Positions 1-8,262 of a stretch of DNA of 64,000 nt are shown in pieces. Where the stretch lies: contig NZ_JAUSUZ010000001.1 of assembly GCF_030813715.1 (NCBI RefSeq), forward strand, positions 1,302,001 to 1,366,000, read 5' to 3'. Made by a program: the position numbers and the translations under genes. Source of the DNA: Catenuloplanes indicus (lineage in GTDB: Bacteria > Actinomycetota > Actinomycetes > Mycobacteriales > Micromonosporaceae). The notes below the pieces were generated by a model, which saw only the letters and a program-made list of their open reading frames with translations, made no database searches and had not been told where the DNA came from. Position 1 is the stretch's first letter. Each line of letters starts with the position of its first letter.

Positions 1-251
1 GGTCCACCGGCGCGCACGGCCCGGCGCAGCGCGTCCAGGTGCGGGGCGACGCGGCGGGCCAGATCGTCCGCACGCGCGGTCGGGGTGACGCCGCGCGGCG
101 TACGGTCGAAGAGCGGCTCGCCGACCCGCTCCTCCAGCCGGGCCAGCCGCCCGGACACGGCCGGTTGACTCACACCGCCCGCGGTCGCGGCGGCGGAGAG
201 CGATCCGGTGCGGTACACGTCCAGGAACGTGCCGAGCAGGTCAAGGTCCAC
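1..251 (-). CDS. LysR-family transcriptional regulator, N-terminal part (cut by window edge)
   Basis: The first 83 codons are visible, from a GTG at 251. They form a typical LysR winged helix-turn-helix: a LDLLGTFLDVYRTGSLSAAA-type first helix, then the recognition helix with SQPAVSGRLARLEE and LFDRTPRGVTPT. The effector-binding domain lies outside the window. The gene is divergent from the DJ-1/PfpI gene at 331, with an 80-bp gap that holds a small perfect inverted repeat. LysR proteins usually regulate the divergent neighbour, so this one probably controls the DJ-1-like gene. No in-frame ATG lies just upstream, which is why the GTG was chosen. Confidence 0.85.
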   Translation of the reverse strand, partial: MDLDLLGTFLDVYRTGSLSAAATAGGVSQPAVSGRLARLEERVGEPLFDRTPRGVTPTARADDLARRVAPHLDALRRAVRAGG

Positions 252-253
252 GG

Positions 254-269
254 TATAAGGAATGTTATA
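254..269. promoter_or_regulatory. Putative LysR operator in divergent gap
   Basis: TATAA-N6-TTATA is a perfect 5-bp inverted repeat in an otherwise GC-rich gap, directly upstream of the LysR start and 61 bp before the DJ-1-like gene. AT-rich dyads in this position are typical LysR binding sites. A TANNNT-type -10 (TAGGTT, 290-295) for the rightward gene follows. No binding has been shown; this is inference from symmetry and position. Confidence 0.4.
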
Positions 270-330
270 GCCGTGCGGCGACGGAGCGATAGGTTCGCTT
301 TGAACGTTCCGATCGAAGAGGAGATCAGCC

Positions 331-1038
331 ATGCCCTCGGTGCTCATGGTCGTCACGGCCGCCGACACGCTCACGCTCGCGGACGGCACCGCCCACCGGA
401 CCGGCTTCTGGGCCGAGGAGGTTGCCGCGTCGCACCGCATCCTGCGGGACGGTGGCGTCGACGTGCGGATCGCCACGCCCGGCGGCCGGCCCGCGCCGGT
501 CGACCCGGTCAGCCTGGACTCCCGCGGCGGCGTCGGCGAGGCCGAGGCCGCGGAGTTCCGCGCCTACCTGGACTCGATCGCGGACGAGCTGGGCGCCCCG
601 CTGGCGCTGGCCGACGCGTCGGCCGGCGACTACGACGCGATCTACCTCCCCGGCGGCCACGGCCCGATGACCGACCTCGCCACCGACCCGGACCTGGCCC
701 GGCTGCTCGCCGAGGCCGACGCGCGCAAGCTGACGATCGCGGCGCTCTGCCACGGCCCGGCCGGCCTGGTCTCCGCGACCGGCCCGGACGGCGGGTTCCT
801 GTTCGCCGGCCGTCGCCTCACCGTCTTCACCGACGAGGAGGAGCGCCAGGGCGGCACCGGCGAGGGCACGCCGTGGTGGGTCGAGTCCCGCCTGCGCGAC
901 CTCGGCGCGGTCATCGCGGCCGGACCGGCCTGGAGCAGCACCGTCGTCACCGACGGCAACCTGATCACCGGCCAGAACCCGCAGTCCAGCGCGGACACCG
1001 CCCGCACGGTCCTGGCCGCCCTGACCAAGGGCGAATAA
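331..1038 (+). CDS. DJ-1/PfpI family (type 1 glutamine amidotransferase-like) protein
   Basis: This 235-aa protein is of normal length for the Hsp31/YDR533C-like branch of the DJ-1/PfpI superfamily. The nucleophile elbow is ALCHGPAGL, with Cys140 followed by His141. The conserved acidic residue sits near E29/E30 (FWAEE), and LPGGHG (106-111) forms the preceding strand-turn. Family members act as glyoxalase III-type glyoxalases, chaperones or deglycases; the substrate cannot be read here. GAAGAGGAG 7-8 nt before the ATG is a good ribosome binding site. It is divergent from a LysR regulator that probably controls it. Confidence 0.85.
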   Translation: MPSVLMVVTAADTLTLADGTAHRTGFWAEEVAASHRILRDGGVDVRIATPGGRPAPVDPVSLDSRGGVGEAEAAEFRAYLDSIADELGAPLALADASAGDYDAIYLPGGHGPMTDLATDPDLARLLAEADARKLTIAALCHGPAGLVSATGPDGGFLFAGRRLTVFTDEEERQGGTGEGTPWWVESRLRDLGAVIAAGPAWSSTVVTDGNLITGQNPQSSADTARTVLAALTKGE

Positions 1039-1236
1039 CCGCCGCTCCCGCCGGATGCGGGCCGCGGCCGGGGGCACGAGTGCCGCTGTCCCCGGCGGGC
1101 GCGCGGCCGGTTCTGACCTTGCTTGCGGCCACGGATATGCCGTCCCGTGCGATTCGGCGGGCAGGGAGCAGACGCGGTGGGATACTTCGCAAACTCAGGT
1201 CAGAGTCCGTGGTCAACTCAAGCCAAGTGACAGTGC

Positions 1237-1287
1237 GACCGGTGCCCGCGGGAGCGTGCGGCACCCGGCCCGCCGGAAGCGGGAAGA
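1237..1287 (+). repeat. Dispersed intergenic repeat, copy A
   Basis: The block begins GACCGGTGCCCGCGGGAGCG and ends GCCGGAAGCGGGAAGA. The same two blocks, in the same order, recur near 14.2, 35.6 and 55.2 kb, with related sequence near 8.2 and 47.1 kb. This copy lies just beyond the 3' end of the aldo/keto reductase gene and overlaps a terminator-like hairpin. Confidence 0.55.
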
Positions 1288-1313
1288 AGGCTCTTCCGCC
1301 TCCGGCGGGTTTT
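1269..1313. terminator. Hairpin terminator between convergent genes
   Basis: An 18-19-nt arm (1269-1287) pairs with 1292-1309 with two mismatches or bulges and a 4-nt loop, followed by TTTT on the plus strand. It lies between the DJ-1-like gene and the convergent aldo/keto reductase (stop at 1320), so it could terminate both. Confidence 0.6.
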
Positions 1314-1319
1314 CGGCCG

Positions 1320-2183
1320 TCAGGCCTTGGACAGGGCGTCGAAGTCCTCGTCGGAAAGCGTGATCTGGGCGGCGGCCACGTTCTGCTCCAGGTGGCCGAC
1401 CGAGGACGTGCCCGGGATCGGCAGCATCACCGGGGAGCGGCGCAGCAGCCAGGCCAGCGCGAGCTGCGACGGGGTGACGCCGAGGCGCTTGGACGGCTCG
1501 TCCAGCGGTCCGCCGGGCTGGGCGAGCCGGCCGGTGGCCAGCGGATGCCACGGGATGAACGCGATGTCGTTGGCCTCCGCGTACTCGAGCACGTCCTCGG
1601 ACGCGCGGTCGGCCACGTTGTAGCGGTTCTGTACCGCGACGATCGAGGTGATCGCGCGCGCGGCCTCGAGCTGCGCGACGGACACCTCGGACAGGCCGAT
1701 GTGCTGGACCTTGCCCTCCTTGCGGAGCGCGTCCAGCTCGCCGACCTGGTCCTCCAGCGGCACGGCCGGGTCGACGCGGTGCAGCTGCAGCAGCGGGATG
1801 CGCTCCAGGCCGAGGTGGCGCAGGTTGAGCTCGGTCTGCTGGCGCAGGTACTCCGGGCGGCCGAGCGGGGTCCAGATGTTCGGGCCCTGGCGGGTGTGGC
1901 CGACCTTGGTCGCGATGACCAGGTCCTTGCGGTACGGGTGCAGCGCCTTCCGGAGCAGCAGATCCGCGGTGTACGGCCCGTACGCGTCGGCGGTGTCGAT
2001 CAGCGTGATGCCCAGGTCGGCGGTGCGGCGCAGCACGCGAAGCGCCTCGTCCGGGTCGGCCGGGTCGCCCCAGACGCCGGGGCCGGTGAGCTGCATCGTT
2101 CCGTAGCCGAGCCGGACGACCGGCAGGTCGCCGCCGATCGCGTAGGTGCCGGACGGCTTCGCGGAGAGCAGGGTCTCGGACAT
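1320..2183 (-). CDS. Aldo/keto reductase
   Basis: The protein is 287 aa, a single TIM barrel of the NADPH-dependent aldo/keto reductase superfamily. The catalytic tetrad is visible: Asp and Tyr in LIDTADAYGP, Lys in VIATKVG and His in LLQLHRVD. The C-terminal PGTSS motif is the usual phosphate-binding segment for the cofactor. I chose the ATG at 2183 because AAAGAGG lies 5 nt upstream; an in-frame ATG 33 nt earlier has no such site. It is transcribed away from the MFS gene at 2302. The substrate is unknown; members reduce aldehydes and ketones. Confidence 0.9.
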   Translation of the reverse strand: MSETLLSAKPSGTYAIGGDLPVVRLGYGTMQLTGPGVWGDPADPDEALRVLRRTADLGITLIDTADAYGPYTADLLLRKALHPYRKDLVIATKVGHTRQGPNIWTPLGRPEYLRQQTELNLRHLGLERIPLLQLHRVDPAVPLEDQVGELDALRKEGKVQHIGLSEVSVAQLEAARAITSIVAVQNRYNVADRASEDVLEYAEANDIAFIPWHPLATGRLAQPGGPLDEPSKRLGVTPSQLALAWLLRRSPVMLPIPGTSSVGHLEQNVAAAQITLSDEDFDALSKA

Positions 2184-2289
2184 GCGGCCTCTTTCGTCAG
2201 TAGGTGTCGGGATCAACCATCGGTCTCCCGGCAGGCCTTCCCGCGGAAGGGTGTGCGAAAACTCATCCCATGTTTCCGGCGTGTATGGG

Positions 2290-2295
2290 TAGCGT
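2290..2295 (+). promoter_or_regulatory. -10 box (TAGCGT) for leaderless MFS transcript
   Basis: TAGCGT fits TANNNT and ends 6 nt before the GTG at 2302, so transcription would start at the start codon itself. No Shine-Dalgarno sequence precedes that GTG, which supports a leaderless mRNA. Confidence 0.45.
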
Positions 2296-2301
2296 GTCCG
2301 G

Positions 2302-3531
2302 GTGCTCGGACCCTACAGAGACCTCCTGCGCGACCCGCGCGTCCTGACCCCGTTCGTCCTCGCCACGGTGGCCCGGCTCCCGTTCGCCATGGTGCCGCTC
2401 GGGATCGTGGTGCTGATCGAGGAGATCCGCGGTCAGTACGCCAGCGCCGGCCTGGTCACCGGCGCGTTCGCGCTGGCGACGGCCGCGGGTACGCCGCTGT
2501 GGGCGATGCTGCTGGACCGGGCCGGCCAGCCCCGCGTGGTCGCGCCGACCGCGCTGGCCTCGTCCGTGTTCCTGGTGCTGCTCACGCTGCTGGCGGTGAA
2601 CGGCGCGCCGGACGCGGTGCTGGTCGGCATGGCCGCGCTGGTCGGCCTGACGTTCCCGCCGATGAACCCGGCGATGCGGGTGGCCTGGTCGGCCGTGGTC
2701 CCGGACCGGGCGCGACGCGAGTCGGCCTGGGCGATGGACGCCGCGGCGGTCGAAACGATCTTCGTGGCCGGGCCGCTCGCGCTGACCGCGCTGCTGACCG
2801 GCCCGCCCGCGCTCCCGCTGCTGGTCACGGCCGCCCTGATGGCGCTCGGCGCGATCGGCTACACGCGCACCTACGCGGCCCGCACGTGGCGGGGCACGCC
2901 GGTGGGCACGACCACGCGCGGCCGGTCGCCCCTGCGCTCCCCCGGCGTGGTGCTGGCCGTGGTGACCGGCGCCGGCGTGTCGATCGGGTTCGGGCACTTC
3001 GACGTGGGCCTGACCGCGACCGCGGAACGGATCTTCGAGTCGACCGGCATGCTCGGCGTGCTGTTCGCGTTCGTCGCCGGTGGCAGCGCGGCCGGTGGCC
3101 TGGTCTACGGCGCGCGCACCTGGGCCGGTGAGGCACGCCGCCGGCTGCCGCTGACCATCGCTGCGTACGGTGCCGGAACCGGCCTGATCGCACTGCTGAT
3201 CGCGGCGGCCGGGCAGCCGCCGCTGCTGGTGCTGCTGCCGCTGCTCACGCTGACCGGGCTGACCATCGCGCCGAGCCTGATCATCCAGCAGGCGCTGGTC
3301 GACTCGAACACGCCGGAGGACCGGCGCAGCGAGGCGCAGGGCTGGCTGTCCACCGGCATCACGGCCGGCAACGCGGTCGGCATGGCGATCGCCGGGCCGC
3401 TGATCGACGGCAACGGGCCGGCGGCCGCGTTCGCCGGCGGCTCGGTGGCGCTGCTGCTGGCCGCGCTGATCGCGGTGTCCGGGCAGCGCTGGTGGCGGCG
3501 GGCGCCGGTGGCGGTGCCGCACGCGGGCTGA
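2302..3531 (+). CDS. MFS transporter
   Basis: A 409-aa polytopic membrane protein with about 12 hydrophobic segments and the MFS pattern of two six-helix halves. The helix 2-3 loop carries a degenerate motif A (LLDRAGQPR). The soluble central loop is near residues 195-210. Motifs do not reveal the substrate; short MFS proteins like this are usually drug or metabolite exporters. The gene is divergent from the aldo/keto reductase and appears to have a leaderless start. The next gene, at 3575, is convergent. Confidence 0.85.
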   Translation: MLGPYRDLLRDPRVLTPFVLATVARLPFAMVPLGIVVLIEEIRGQYASAGLVTGAFALATAAGTPLWAMLLDRAGQPRVVAPTALASSVFLVLLTLLAVNGAPDAVLVGMAALVGLTFPPMNPAMRVAWSAVVPDRARRESAWAMDAAAVETIFVAGPLALTALLTGPPALPLLVTAALMALGAIGYTRTYAARTWRGTPVGTTTRGRSPLRSPGVVLAVVTGAGVSIGFGHFDVGLTATAERIFESTGMLGVLFAFVAGGSAAGGLVYGARTWAGEARRRLPLTIAAYGAGTGLIALLIAAAGQPPLLVLLPLLTLTGLTIAPSLIIQQALVDSNTPEDRRSEAQGWLSTGITAGNAVGMAIAGPLIDGNGPAAAFAGGSVALLLAALIAVSGQRWWRRAPVAVPHAG

Positions 3532-3574
3532 GGGACGCGTCCCGCGCCGGACCCCGGCGCGGGACGACGGCGGG

Positions 3575-4258
3575 TCAGCTGATCTCTTCGACCTTGATGC
3601 TCGGGCCGTTCGGCAGGATCGTCACGGTGTCGTAGCCGGTGTCGGTCCGCTCCTCGTAGACGACCTCGACCTCGGTGACCACCTGGGCGACCGGGCCGGA
3701 CGGCGGCGTGATCGTCAGATCGAGCAGCAGGTCACGCGGGTTGATGCCCTGCGGGTTCGCCCTGCTGAGCGTGACCTTGAAGCCGGGCGTCGGCATCTGC
3801 AGCCGCCCGGTGACGGTCAGCGTGAACGGCCCGGGCGGCTGGCGGTTGAAGAACGCCGTCCACTCGCCCTCGGCCGGGCCGGTGCCTGCGACCACGTCGA
3901 TGCGCTCCCGCTTCGTGGCGCCGACCACCTCGACGCCCTTCGTCCCGAGCGTACCGGTCACGTTGAGCGACGCCTCGTACGGCGCCTCGACCGGCAGGCC
4001 GACCCCGGAGAGCGTGCCGACGACCTCGACCGCCCAGTACTCCGGCTGGCGCACGTAGACAAGCGGCACCAGGTCGACCTTCATGTTCGACCACGGCTTC
4101 ACGCCCTTGACCCGCAGGATGAACTGTGGCGGGTTCGTCTTGAGCATGACGACGGACGCGTCGTCGAAGTCGATCAGCCGGCTGGTGCGCGGCACCGGCG
4201 CGTCCAGGAACTCCCGCAGCTGGGCCTCGTCCGGGCCCTCGTAGGTTTCGGTGGTCAT
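3575..4258 (-). CDS. Hypothetical beta-rich protein
   Basis: I do not recognise this 227-aa protein. It has no signal peptide or membrane helix, and alternating hydrophobic residues suggest a beta-sandwich-rich fold. The second half has repeated Thr/Val-rich strands (such as FTLTVTGRLQ) and a C-terminal TILPNGPSIKVEEIS tail. AGAGGAG lies 6 nt before the ATG and is the best start signal. That Shine-Dalgarno region can pair with an upstream GCTCCTC, so translation may be modulated. It stands alone on the minus strand. Confidence 0.7.
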   Translation of the reverse strand: MTTETYEGPDEAQLREFLDAPVPRTSRLIDFDDASVVMLKTNPPQFILRVKGVKPWSNMKVDLVPLVYVRQPEYWAVEVVGTLSGVGLPVEAPYEASLNVTGTLGTKGVEVVGATKRERIDVVAGTGPAEGEWTAFFNRQPPGPFTLTVTGRLQMPTPGFKVTLSRANPQGINPRDLLLDLTITPPSGPVAQVVTEVEVVYEERTDTGYDTVTILPNGPSIKVEEIS

Positions 4259-4262
4259 GAGC

Positions 4263-4286
4263 GCTCCTCTCTTTTCAAGGAGGAGC
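4263..4286 (-). promoter_or_regulatory. Hairpin that could mask the Shine-Dalgarno of the gene starting at 4258
   Basis: In mRNA sense (minus strand), GCTCCTC (4286-4280) and GAGGAGC (4269-4263) form a perfect 7-bp stem with a 10-nt A-rich loop. The right arm contains the AGGAG ribosome binding site. The pairing could limit translation, but its stability and use are untested. Confidence 0.35.
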
Positions 4287-4609
4287 CGCCGGGCGCACGG
4301 ATCGATACTGTCGGGTTCTGTCGGCAGGGCATGCGTGACGACATGACGACACGACGGCGTGGCGGGACGTGGAGCGGGCGCAGGGTTCGCGGCGCGTCGA
4401 ACGCGAATACGATCTCATTTCTTCGCGATTCCCGGAGCCGTGGAAATTGCACGCGGAGAATGAACGTGAATCACCGCGTACGGCGGATATCCGTCACGCC
4501 CAGGTAGCGACGAACATAGATATCATCAGTCGGCGGGGATGGCCACCCCGCGGTCCGTGACCCACACAGCCGTGCGGTCACACCCACGCCGTACGCGGAA
4601 AGATCCGCT
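4287..4609. other. AT-richer intergenic stretch, no convincing gene
   Basis: This 323-bp gap lies between two minus-strand genes and is noticeably more AT-rich than its surroundings (for example around 4410-4440 and 4515-4530). It probably holds the promoter of the gene starting at 4258. Reading frames through it have poor codon bias. A weak GCGGA/TCCGC stem at 4596-4609 could end the small gene at 4610. Confidence 0.4.
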
Positions 4610-4768
4610 TTATTCGGTTTTGGGGGTTGTCATGGATCGTGCAACCACCGCCCGCCCGCTCAGGCGGCCCGCCACACCGCCGGCCATGAAGATCACCTGG
4701 TCGGGGGTGATCACTCCGCACGCGCGGGTGATCTTCGCGGAGTCTGCGCCGAATGTCCGTAGGCGCAC
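4610..4768 (-). CDS. Small hypothetical protein, 52 aa, leaderless
   Basis: The ORF starts at a GTG (4768) and encodes 52 residues including ITRACGVITPDQVIFMAGG and a basic, Gly-rich C-terminal half. Codon third positions are strongly G/C-biased for most of its length. TAGGCT (4775-4780) ends exactly 6 nt before the GTG, the spacing seen at several other genes here, suggesting leaderless expression. I recognise no family. It is divergent from the lipoprotein gene at 4861. Confidence 0.5.
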   Translation of the reverse strand: MRLRTFGADSAKITRACGVITPDQVIFMAGGVAGRLSGRAVVARSMTTPKTE

Positions 4769-4774
4769 GCCGAC

Positions 4775-4780
4775 AGCCTA
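4775..4780 (-). promoter_or_regulatory. -10 box (TAGGCT) of the 52-aa gene
   Basis: TAGGCT read on the minus strand, followed by GTCGGC and then the GTG start. This matches the leaderless arrangement seen elsewhere in the window. Confidence 0.4.
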
Positions 4781-4860
4781 TACGGTGCTGGTGATGACAT
4801 TGATACGCGCCATCCGGCACGCCGTATCGCCCGGCCGCTTCCATATAGGACAGTGACATC

Positions 4861-5868
4861 ATGGGTCGATCGCCGCTCACCGCCCTGGTTCCACTGCTCG
4901 TCCTGACCACCACCGCCTGCGGGGTGATGGACCGGGACACCGCCACCGCACTGCCCGCCGGCACCGTGCACGTGCTCCACTCCGCCACGCCCGCGCCGCT
5001 GCCCGGCAGCCGGGAAACCGGCGCGGCCGGCCTGGTCGGCGGCCACGCGCTGCTGCACGTGCAGGAGACCGGCGTGGTGACGCGCCTGGACGACCGCACC
5101 GCGGCCCGCTGGGGCCTGCCCGAGCCGGTACGCGCGGACGACGGCGACGAACTGGTCTGGGCGTCGCTGTCCCTCGGCGGCCGCTCCTGGCGCAACAGCG
5201 ACCGGGACGTGGAATGGGCCCGGATCGCGGTGCTGGCCGGCGGCGTGCGAACCACCATCACCGTGCCGCTGACCGCCTCCGCCGACTCGGCCACGTACGC
5301 GGACGCGGTCCTGGTCAGCGTGCCCGCCGGCGAGCCGGTGCTGCTCCAGCTGACCGACGACGGCGTCACCCAGAGCGTCGACGTGCGCGCCGGCCGCCGC
5401 GTCGACGACGCCCGCGGCCGCTACCCGCGCCCGGTCCAGCAGGGCGGTTTCCGCTACGCCGGCAACGGCACGATCGGCGGTGCCCCGGTCCGCTTCCAGG
5501 CCTTCGCGGACGGATTCTCGCTGGAACCGTGGGCCCCCGGCCTCGGCTGGGCCCGCGACGGCCACGCCTGGCTCGCCGTCACCCGCTTCCGGATGTCCGG
5601 CGGCACCCCGGCGGCCGAACTGACGCTCGACCCGGCGCTCGCGGTATCCGTCCTCACCCCGGACGGCACCACCCGCCCGGCCGACACCGACCGCGTCCCG
5701 GTCTCGCCGAGCAGCGGCATCACGCCGCACGGCCTCTACATCGAGGTCCCGGCCACGTTCCGGTACGGCGTGCTGCGCCTCTCCCCCGCCACCCTGAAAC
5801 ACGGCCTGACCCCGGTGACGTGGCAGAGGGAACCCGCCCCGGCAGACTTCCCGATCGGCCTGACCTGA
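4861..5868 (+). CDS. Putative secreted lipoprotein
   Basis: The 335-aa product begins with a short basic N-region, a hydrophobic stretch (LTALVPLLVL) and a lipobox-like TTTAC with Cys20, so it should be exported and lipid-anchored on the outer face of the membrane. The mature part has no family I recognise. It is rich in beta-strand patterns, and its middle contains GRSWRNSDRDVEWARI and a DDGVTQSVDVRAGRR segment. An AT-rich CATATAGG just upstream could be a -10. It lies 55 bp before the GGDEF-EAL gene on the same strand, so co-transcription is possible. Confidence 0.75.
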   Translation: MGRSPLTALVPLLVLTTTACGVMDRDTATALPAGTVHVLHSATPAPLPGSRETGAAGLVGGHALLHVQETGVVTRLDDRTAARWGLPEPVRADDGDELVWASLSLGGRSWRNSDRDVEWARIAVLAGGVRTTITVPLTASADSATYADAVLVSVPAGEPVLLQLTDDGVTQSVDVRAGRRVDDARGRYPRPVQQGGFRYAGNGTIGGAPVRFQAFADGFSLEPWAPGLGWARDGHAWLAVTRFRMSGGTPAAELTLDPALAVSVLTPDGTTRPADTDRVPVSPSSGITPHGLYIEVPATFRYGVLRLSPATLKHGLTPVTWQREPAPADFPIGLT

Positions 5869-5923
5869 CCCAAGGCGCGCAGCTGGCGCTAAAGCGGGCG
5901 GTAGTGGAGCCGATGAGGGAAGT

Positions 5924-8179
5924 GTGGGGGCTGCCCGGGCGGAGGGGCGGGGCGCGCGTGACTGGGGGTCGGCGGTCACGAACGCCTCGATCGTGCTGCT
6001 GGGGGCCTACCTGGTCTGGTATGCGGCGGGGTGGGGTGCCCCCTGGACGCGGACCCTGATCACCGACCTCGTCTACGTGCCGCTGTCGCTGGGGTTCACG
6101 GCGCTGGCGGTGCGGGCCGCGTGCTACCGGAGGCTGGACCGGGCGGTGCGGCGTGCCTGGTGGGTCATCTCCGCGGGGTACGCGTGCCAGCTCGTCGCGC
6201 ACACGCTCTGGCTGGTCGAGGAGACGGTGCTGTACCGGGACGTCTACCCGGCCTGGGCCGACTACTGGTTCCTCGCGTTCGTACCCGTGATGTTCGCCGG
6301 GTTGATGCTGTTGCCGGGCGCGAACCGGCGGCAGCGCGACCGGGTCCGGCTGGCCGTGGACGTGCTCACGGTCGGCGCGAGCGCGTTCATGGTCTTCTGG
6401 TACCTGGTGCTCGGGCCGCTCTTCGCGCGGCAGGGGTCGGACCTGACCACGAAGGTCCTCACGGTGGCGCTGCCGGTCGGCGACCTGGTGCTGGTGCTGG
6501 CGGTGAGCACGGTGGTGCTGCGCCGGACCACGCGCGCGGTGCAGGGACCGGCCTCGGTGCTGGCGGCGGCGATCGGCGCGTTCGTGGTCGCGGACGTCAG
6601 CTACGTCTACATCCAGCTGCACAACGGCTTCACCGGCGGGGCGTGGCCGGACATGTTCTGGCTGGTCGGGTGCCTGCTGCTGACGCTGGCCGCGGACCGG
6701 CAGTACCGGTGGGCGGAGCACCGCGAGATCCGCGTCGAACGCCGGGTGGCCGGTGCGGCGTGGCTGCCGTACGGTGCGATCGTCATCGCGTACGGGCTGC
6801 TCGGCGTGGTCGCGGGCGCGGAGGGCGCGTACCCGTTCGGCGGCATGGTGGTCGGCTCGATCGCGCTGACCGGGCTGGTGCTGCTGCGGCAGGTCTACGC
6901 GCTGAAGGCGAACGAAGAGGCGGCGGTCACCGACCCGCTCACCGGGCTGGCCAACCGCGCGCTGGTCAACGAGCGGCTGGCCGCGGTCACGTCGCAGCCG
7001 ATCCGCGCGCACAAGCGGACCGCGGTGCTGCTCATCGACCTGGACCGGTTCAAGCCGATCAACGACGCGTACGGGCACGAGGCCGGTGACGCGATCCTGG
7101 TCGCGGTCGGCACCGCGCTGCTGTCCAGCGTGCGCCGCAAGGACACGGTCGGCCGGCTCGGCGGGGACGAGTTCGCGGTCATCCTCGAGGACCTGCCGGA
7201 CCAGGCCGCGGCCGAGGCCACCGCGCAGCGCATCCTGGACGCGCTCAAGCTGCCGGTGGTCTTCGGCGACCAGCTGCTCAGCGTGGACGCCAGCGTCGGC
7301 GTCGCGTTCCGCAACACCACGAAGGTGGACGGCGACGGGTTGCTGCACCAGGCCGACGTGGCGATGTACACCGCGAAGCGGGCCGGGCGCGGCCGGTACG
7401 CGGTCTACGCGCCGGAGCTGGACGGCAGCGCGCGCGACGCCGGCCTGCGCCGCGCGATCGAGACCGGCCGGATGGTCCTGCACTACCAGCCGGAGTACGC
7501 GCTCGCGGACGGCCGGATGACCGCGATCGAGGCGCTGGTCCGCTGGGACCACCCGACGCACGGGCTGCTGATGCCAGAGGACTTCATCGACCTCGCGGAC
7601 GAGACCGGCGCGATTACCCAGCTCGGCGACTGGGTGCTGCGCACCGCGTGCCGGGACGCGCTGCACTTCCCGTGCCGGGTCGCGGTCAACGTTTCCGCAC
7701 GCCAGCTCGCCCAGCCGAACCTGGTCACGTCCGTCGCCCGGGTGCTCAACGAGACCGGACTGCCCGGCTCCCGCCTCACGCTGGAACTCGCCGAGGCCGC
7801 GCTGCTGCCCACCGACCAGCACCTGCGCGCCCGGCTCGAGGGCCTGCGCGCGCTCGGCATCACGCTCGTGGTGGACGACTTCGGCGTCGGGCACGCCGCG
7901 CTGAACGTGCTGCGCCGCATGCCGGTCAGCTCGGTCAAGCTGCACGGCTCGCTGACCGTCGGCGTGCACACCGACCCGGTCACGCACGACCTGGCCGCCG
8001 CGTTGGTCGCCGCCGGGCACGCGATCGGCCTGACCGTGGTCGCGGAGGCGGCCGAGCACGAGGAGCAGCTGTCCACGCTGCGCAAGATGGGGTGCGACCG
8101 GGCGCAGGGCTTCGCGCTGTGCCCGCCGCTGGCCCACGACCAGCTCACGGAGAGACTCGCGGCAACCGCGAAAACCTAG
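5924..8179 (+). CDS. Membrane GGDEF-EAL protein (cyclic-di-GMP turnover)
   Basis: This 751-aa protein has roughly eight to ten N-terminal membrane helices (about residues 20-325), then GGDEF (about 330-490) and EAL (about 500-745) domains. The GGDEF signature at about 412-416 is intact, and an RRKD inhibitory I-site lies five residues before it, so diguanylate cyclase activity with product inhibition is expected. In the EAL half, IEALVRW, NVSARQL, DDFG, the loop Lys, VVAEAAE and QGF are present. The usual KID is KLH, and DFGTGYSS is DFGVGHAA, so phosphodiesterase activity may be weak or altered. The GTG start has GAGGGA upstream. Confidence 0.9.
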   Translation: MGAARAEGRGARDWGSAVTNASIVLLGAYLVWYAAGWGAPWTRTLITDLVYVPLSLGFTALAVRAACYRRLDRAVRRAWWVISAGYACQLVAHTLWLVEETVLYRDVYPAWADYWFLAFVPVMFAGLMLLPGANRRQRDRVRLAVDVLTVGASAFMVFWYLVLGPLFARQGSDLTTKVLTVALPVGDLVLVLAVSTVVLRRTTRAVQGPASVLAAAIGAFVVADVSYVYIQLHNGFTGGAWPDMFWLVGCLLLTLAADRQYRWAEHREIRVERRVAGAAWLPYGAIVIAYGLLGVVAGAEGAYPFGGMVVGSIALTGLVLLRQVYALKANEEAAVTDPLTGLANRALVNERLAAVTSQPIRAHKRTAVLLIDLDRFKPINDAYGHEAGDAILVAVGTALLSSVRRKDTVGRLGGDEFAVILEDLPDQAAAEATAQRILDALKLPVVFGDQLLSVDASVGVAFRNTTKVDGDGLLHQADVAMYTAKRAGRGRYAVYAPELDGSARDAGLRRAIETGRMVLHYQPEYALADGRMTAIEALVRWDHPTHGLLMPEDFIDLADETGAITQLGDWVLRTACRDALHFPCRVAVNVSARQLAQPNLVTSVARVLNETGLPGSRLTLELAEAALLPTDQHLRARLEGLRALGITLVVDDFGVGHAALNVLRRMPVSSVKLHGSLTVGVHTDPVTHDLAAALVAAGHAIGLTVVAEAAEHEEQLSTLRKMGCDRAQGFALCPPLAHDQLTERLAATAKT

Positions 8180-8220
8180 AACCGGACCGAGTTCCCGGTC
8201 AGCGTCACATCACCGTCCGC

Positions 8221-8262
8221 CGCTCCCGCCGGAGACCGGTCGTCGCCGGCGCTCCTCCCTGC
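8221..8262 (-). repeat. Dispersed intergenic repeat, copy F (inverted)
   Basis: Bases 8235-8262 are the exact reverse complement of 14152-14179 (28 nt). Adjoining bases keep a related GCGGGAGCG block. It sits just after the 3' end of the GGDEF-EAL gene. Confidence 0.6.

Noticed and set aside
39-3131. A very long plus-strand open frame (over 1000 codons) across the first genes
   Set aside because: It runs antisense or out of frame to three clear genes, is Arg/Gly/Pro/Ala-rich without domains, and reflects the lack of stop codons in GC-rich DNA.
4539-4856. 105-codon plus-strand frame upstream of the lipoprotein
   Set aside because: Its codon bias is poor, and the opposite strand holds a better-biased 52-codon ORF with a placed -10 box.
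5720-8137. 805-codon minus-strand frame opposite the GGDEF-EAL gene
   Set aside because: It is Gln/Arg/His/Asp-rich with no domain and mirrors the codon bias of the real gene.
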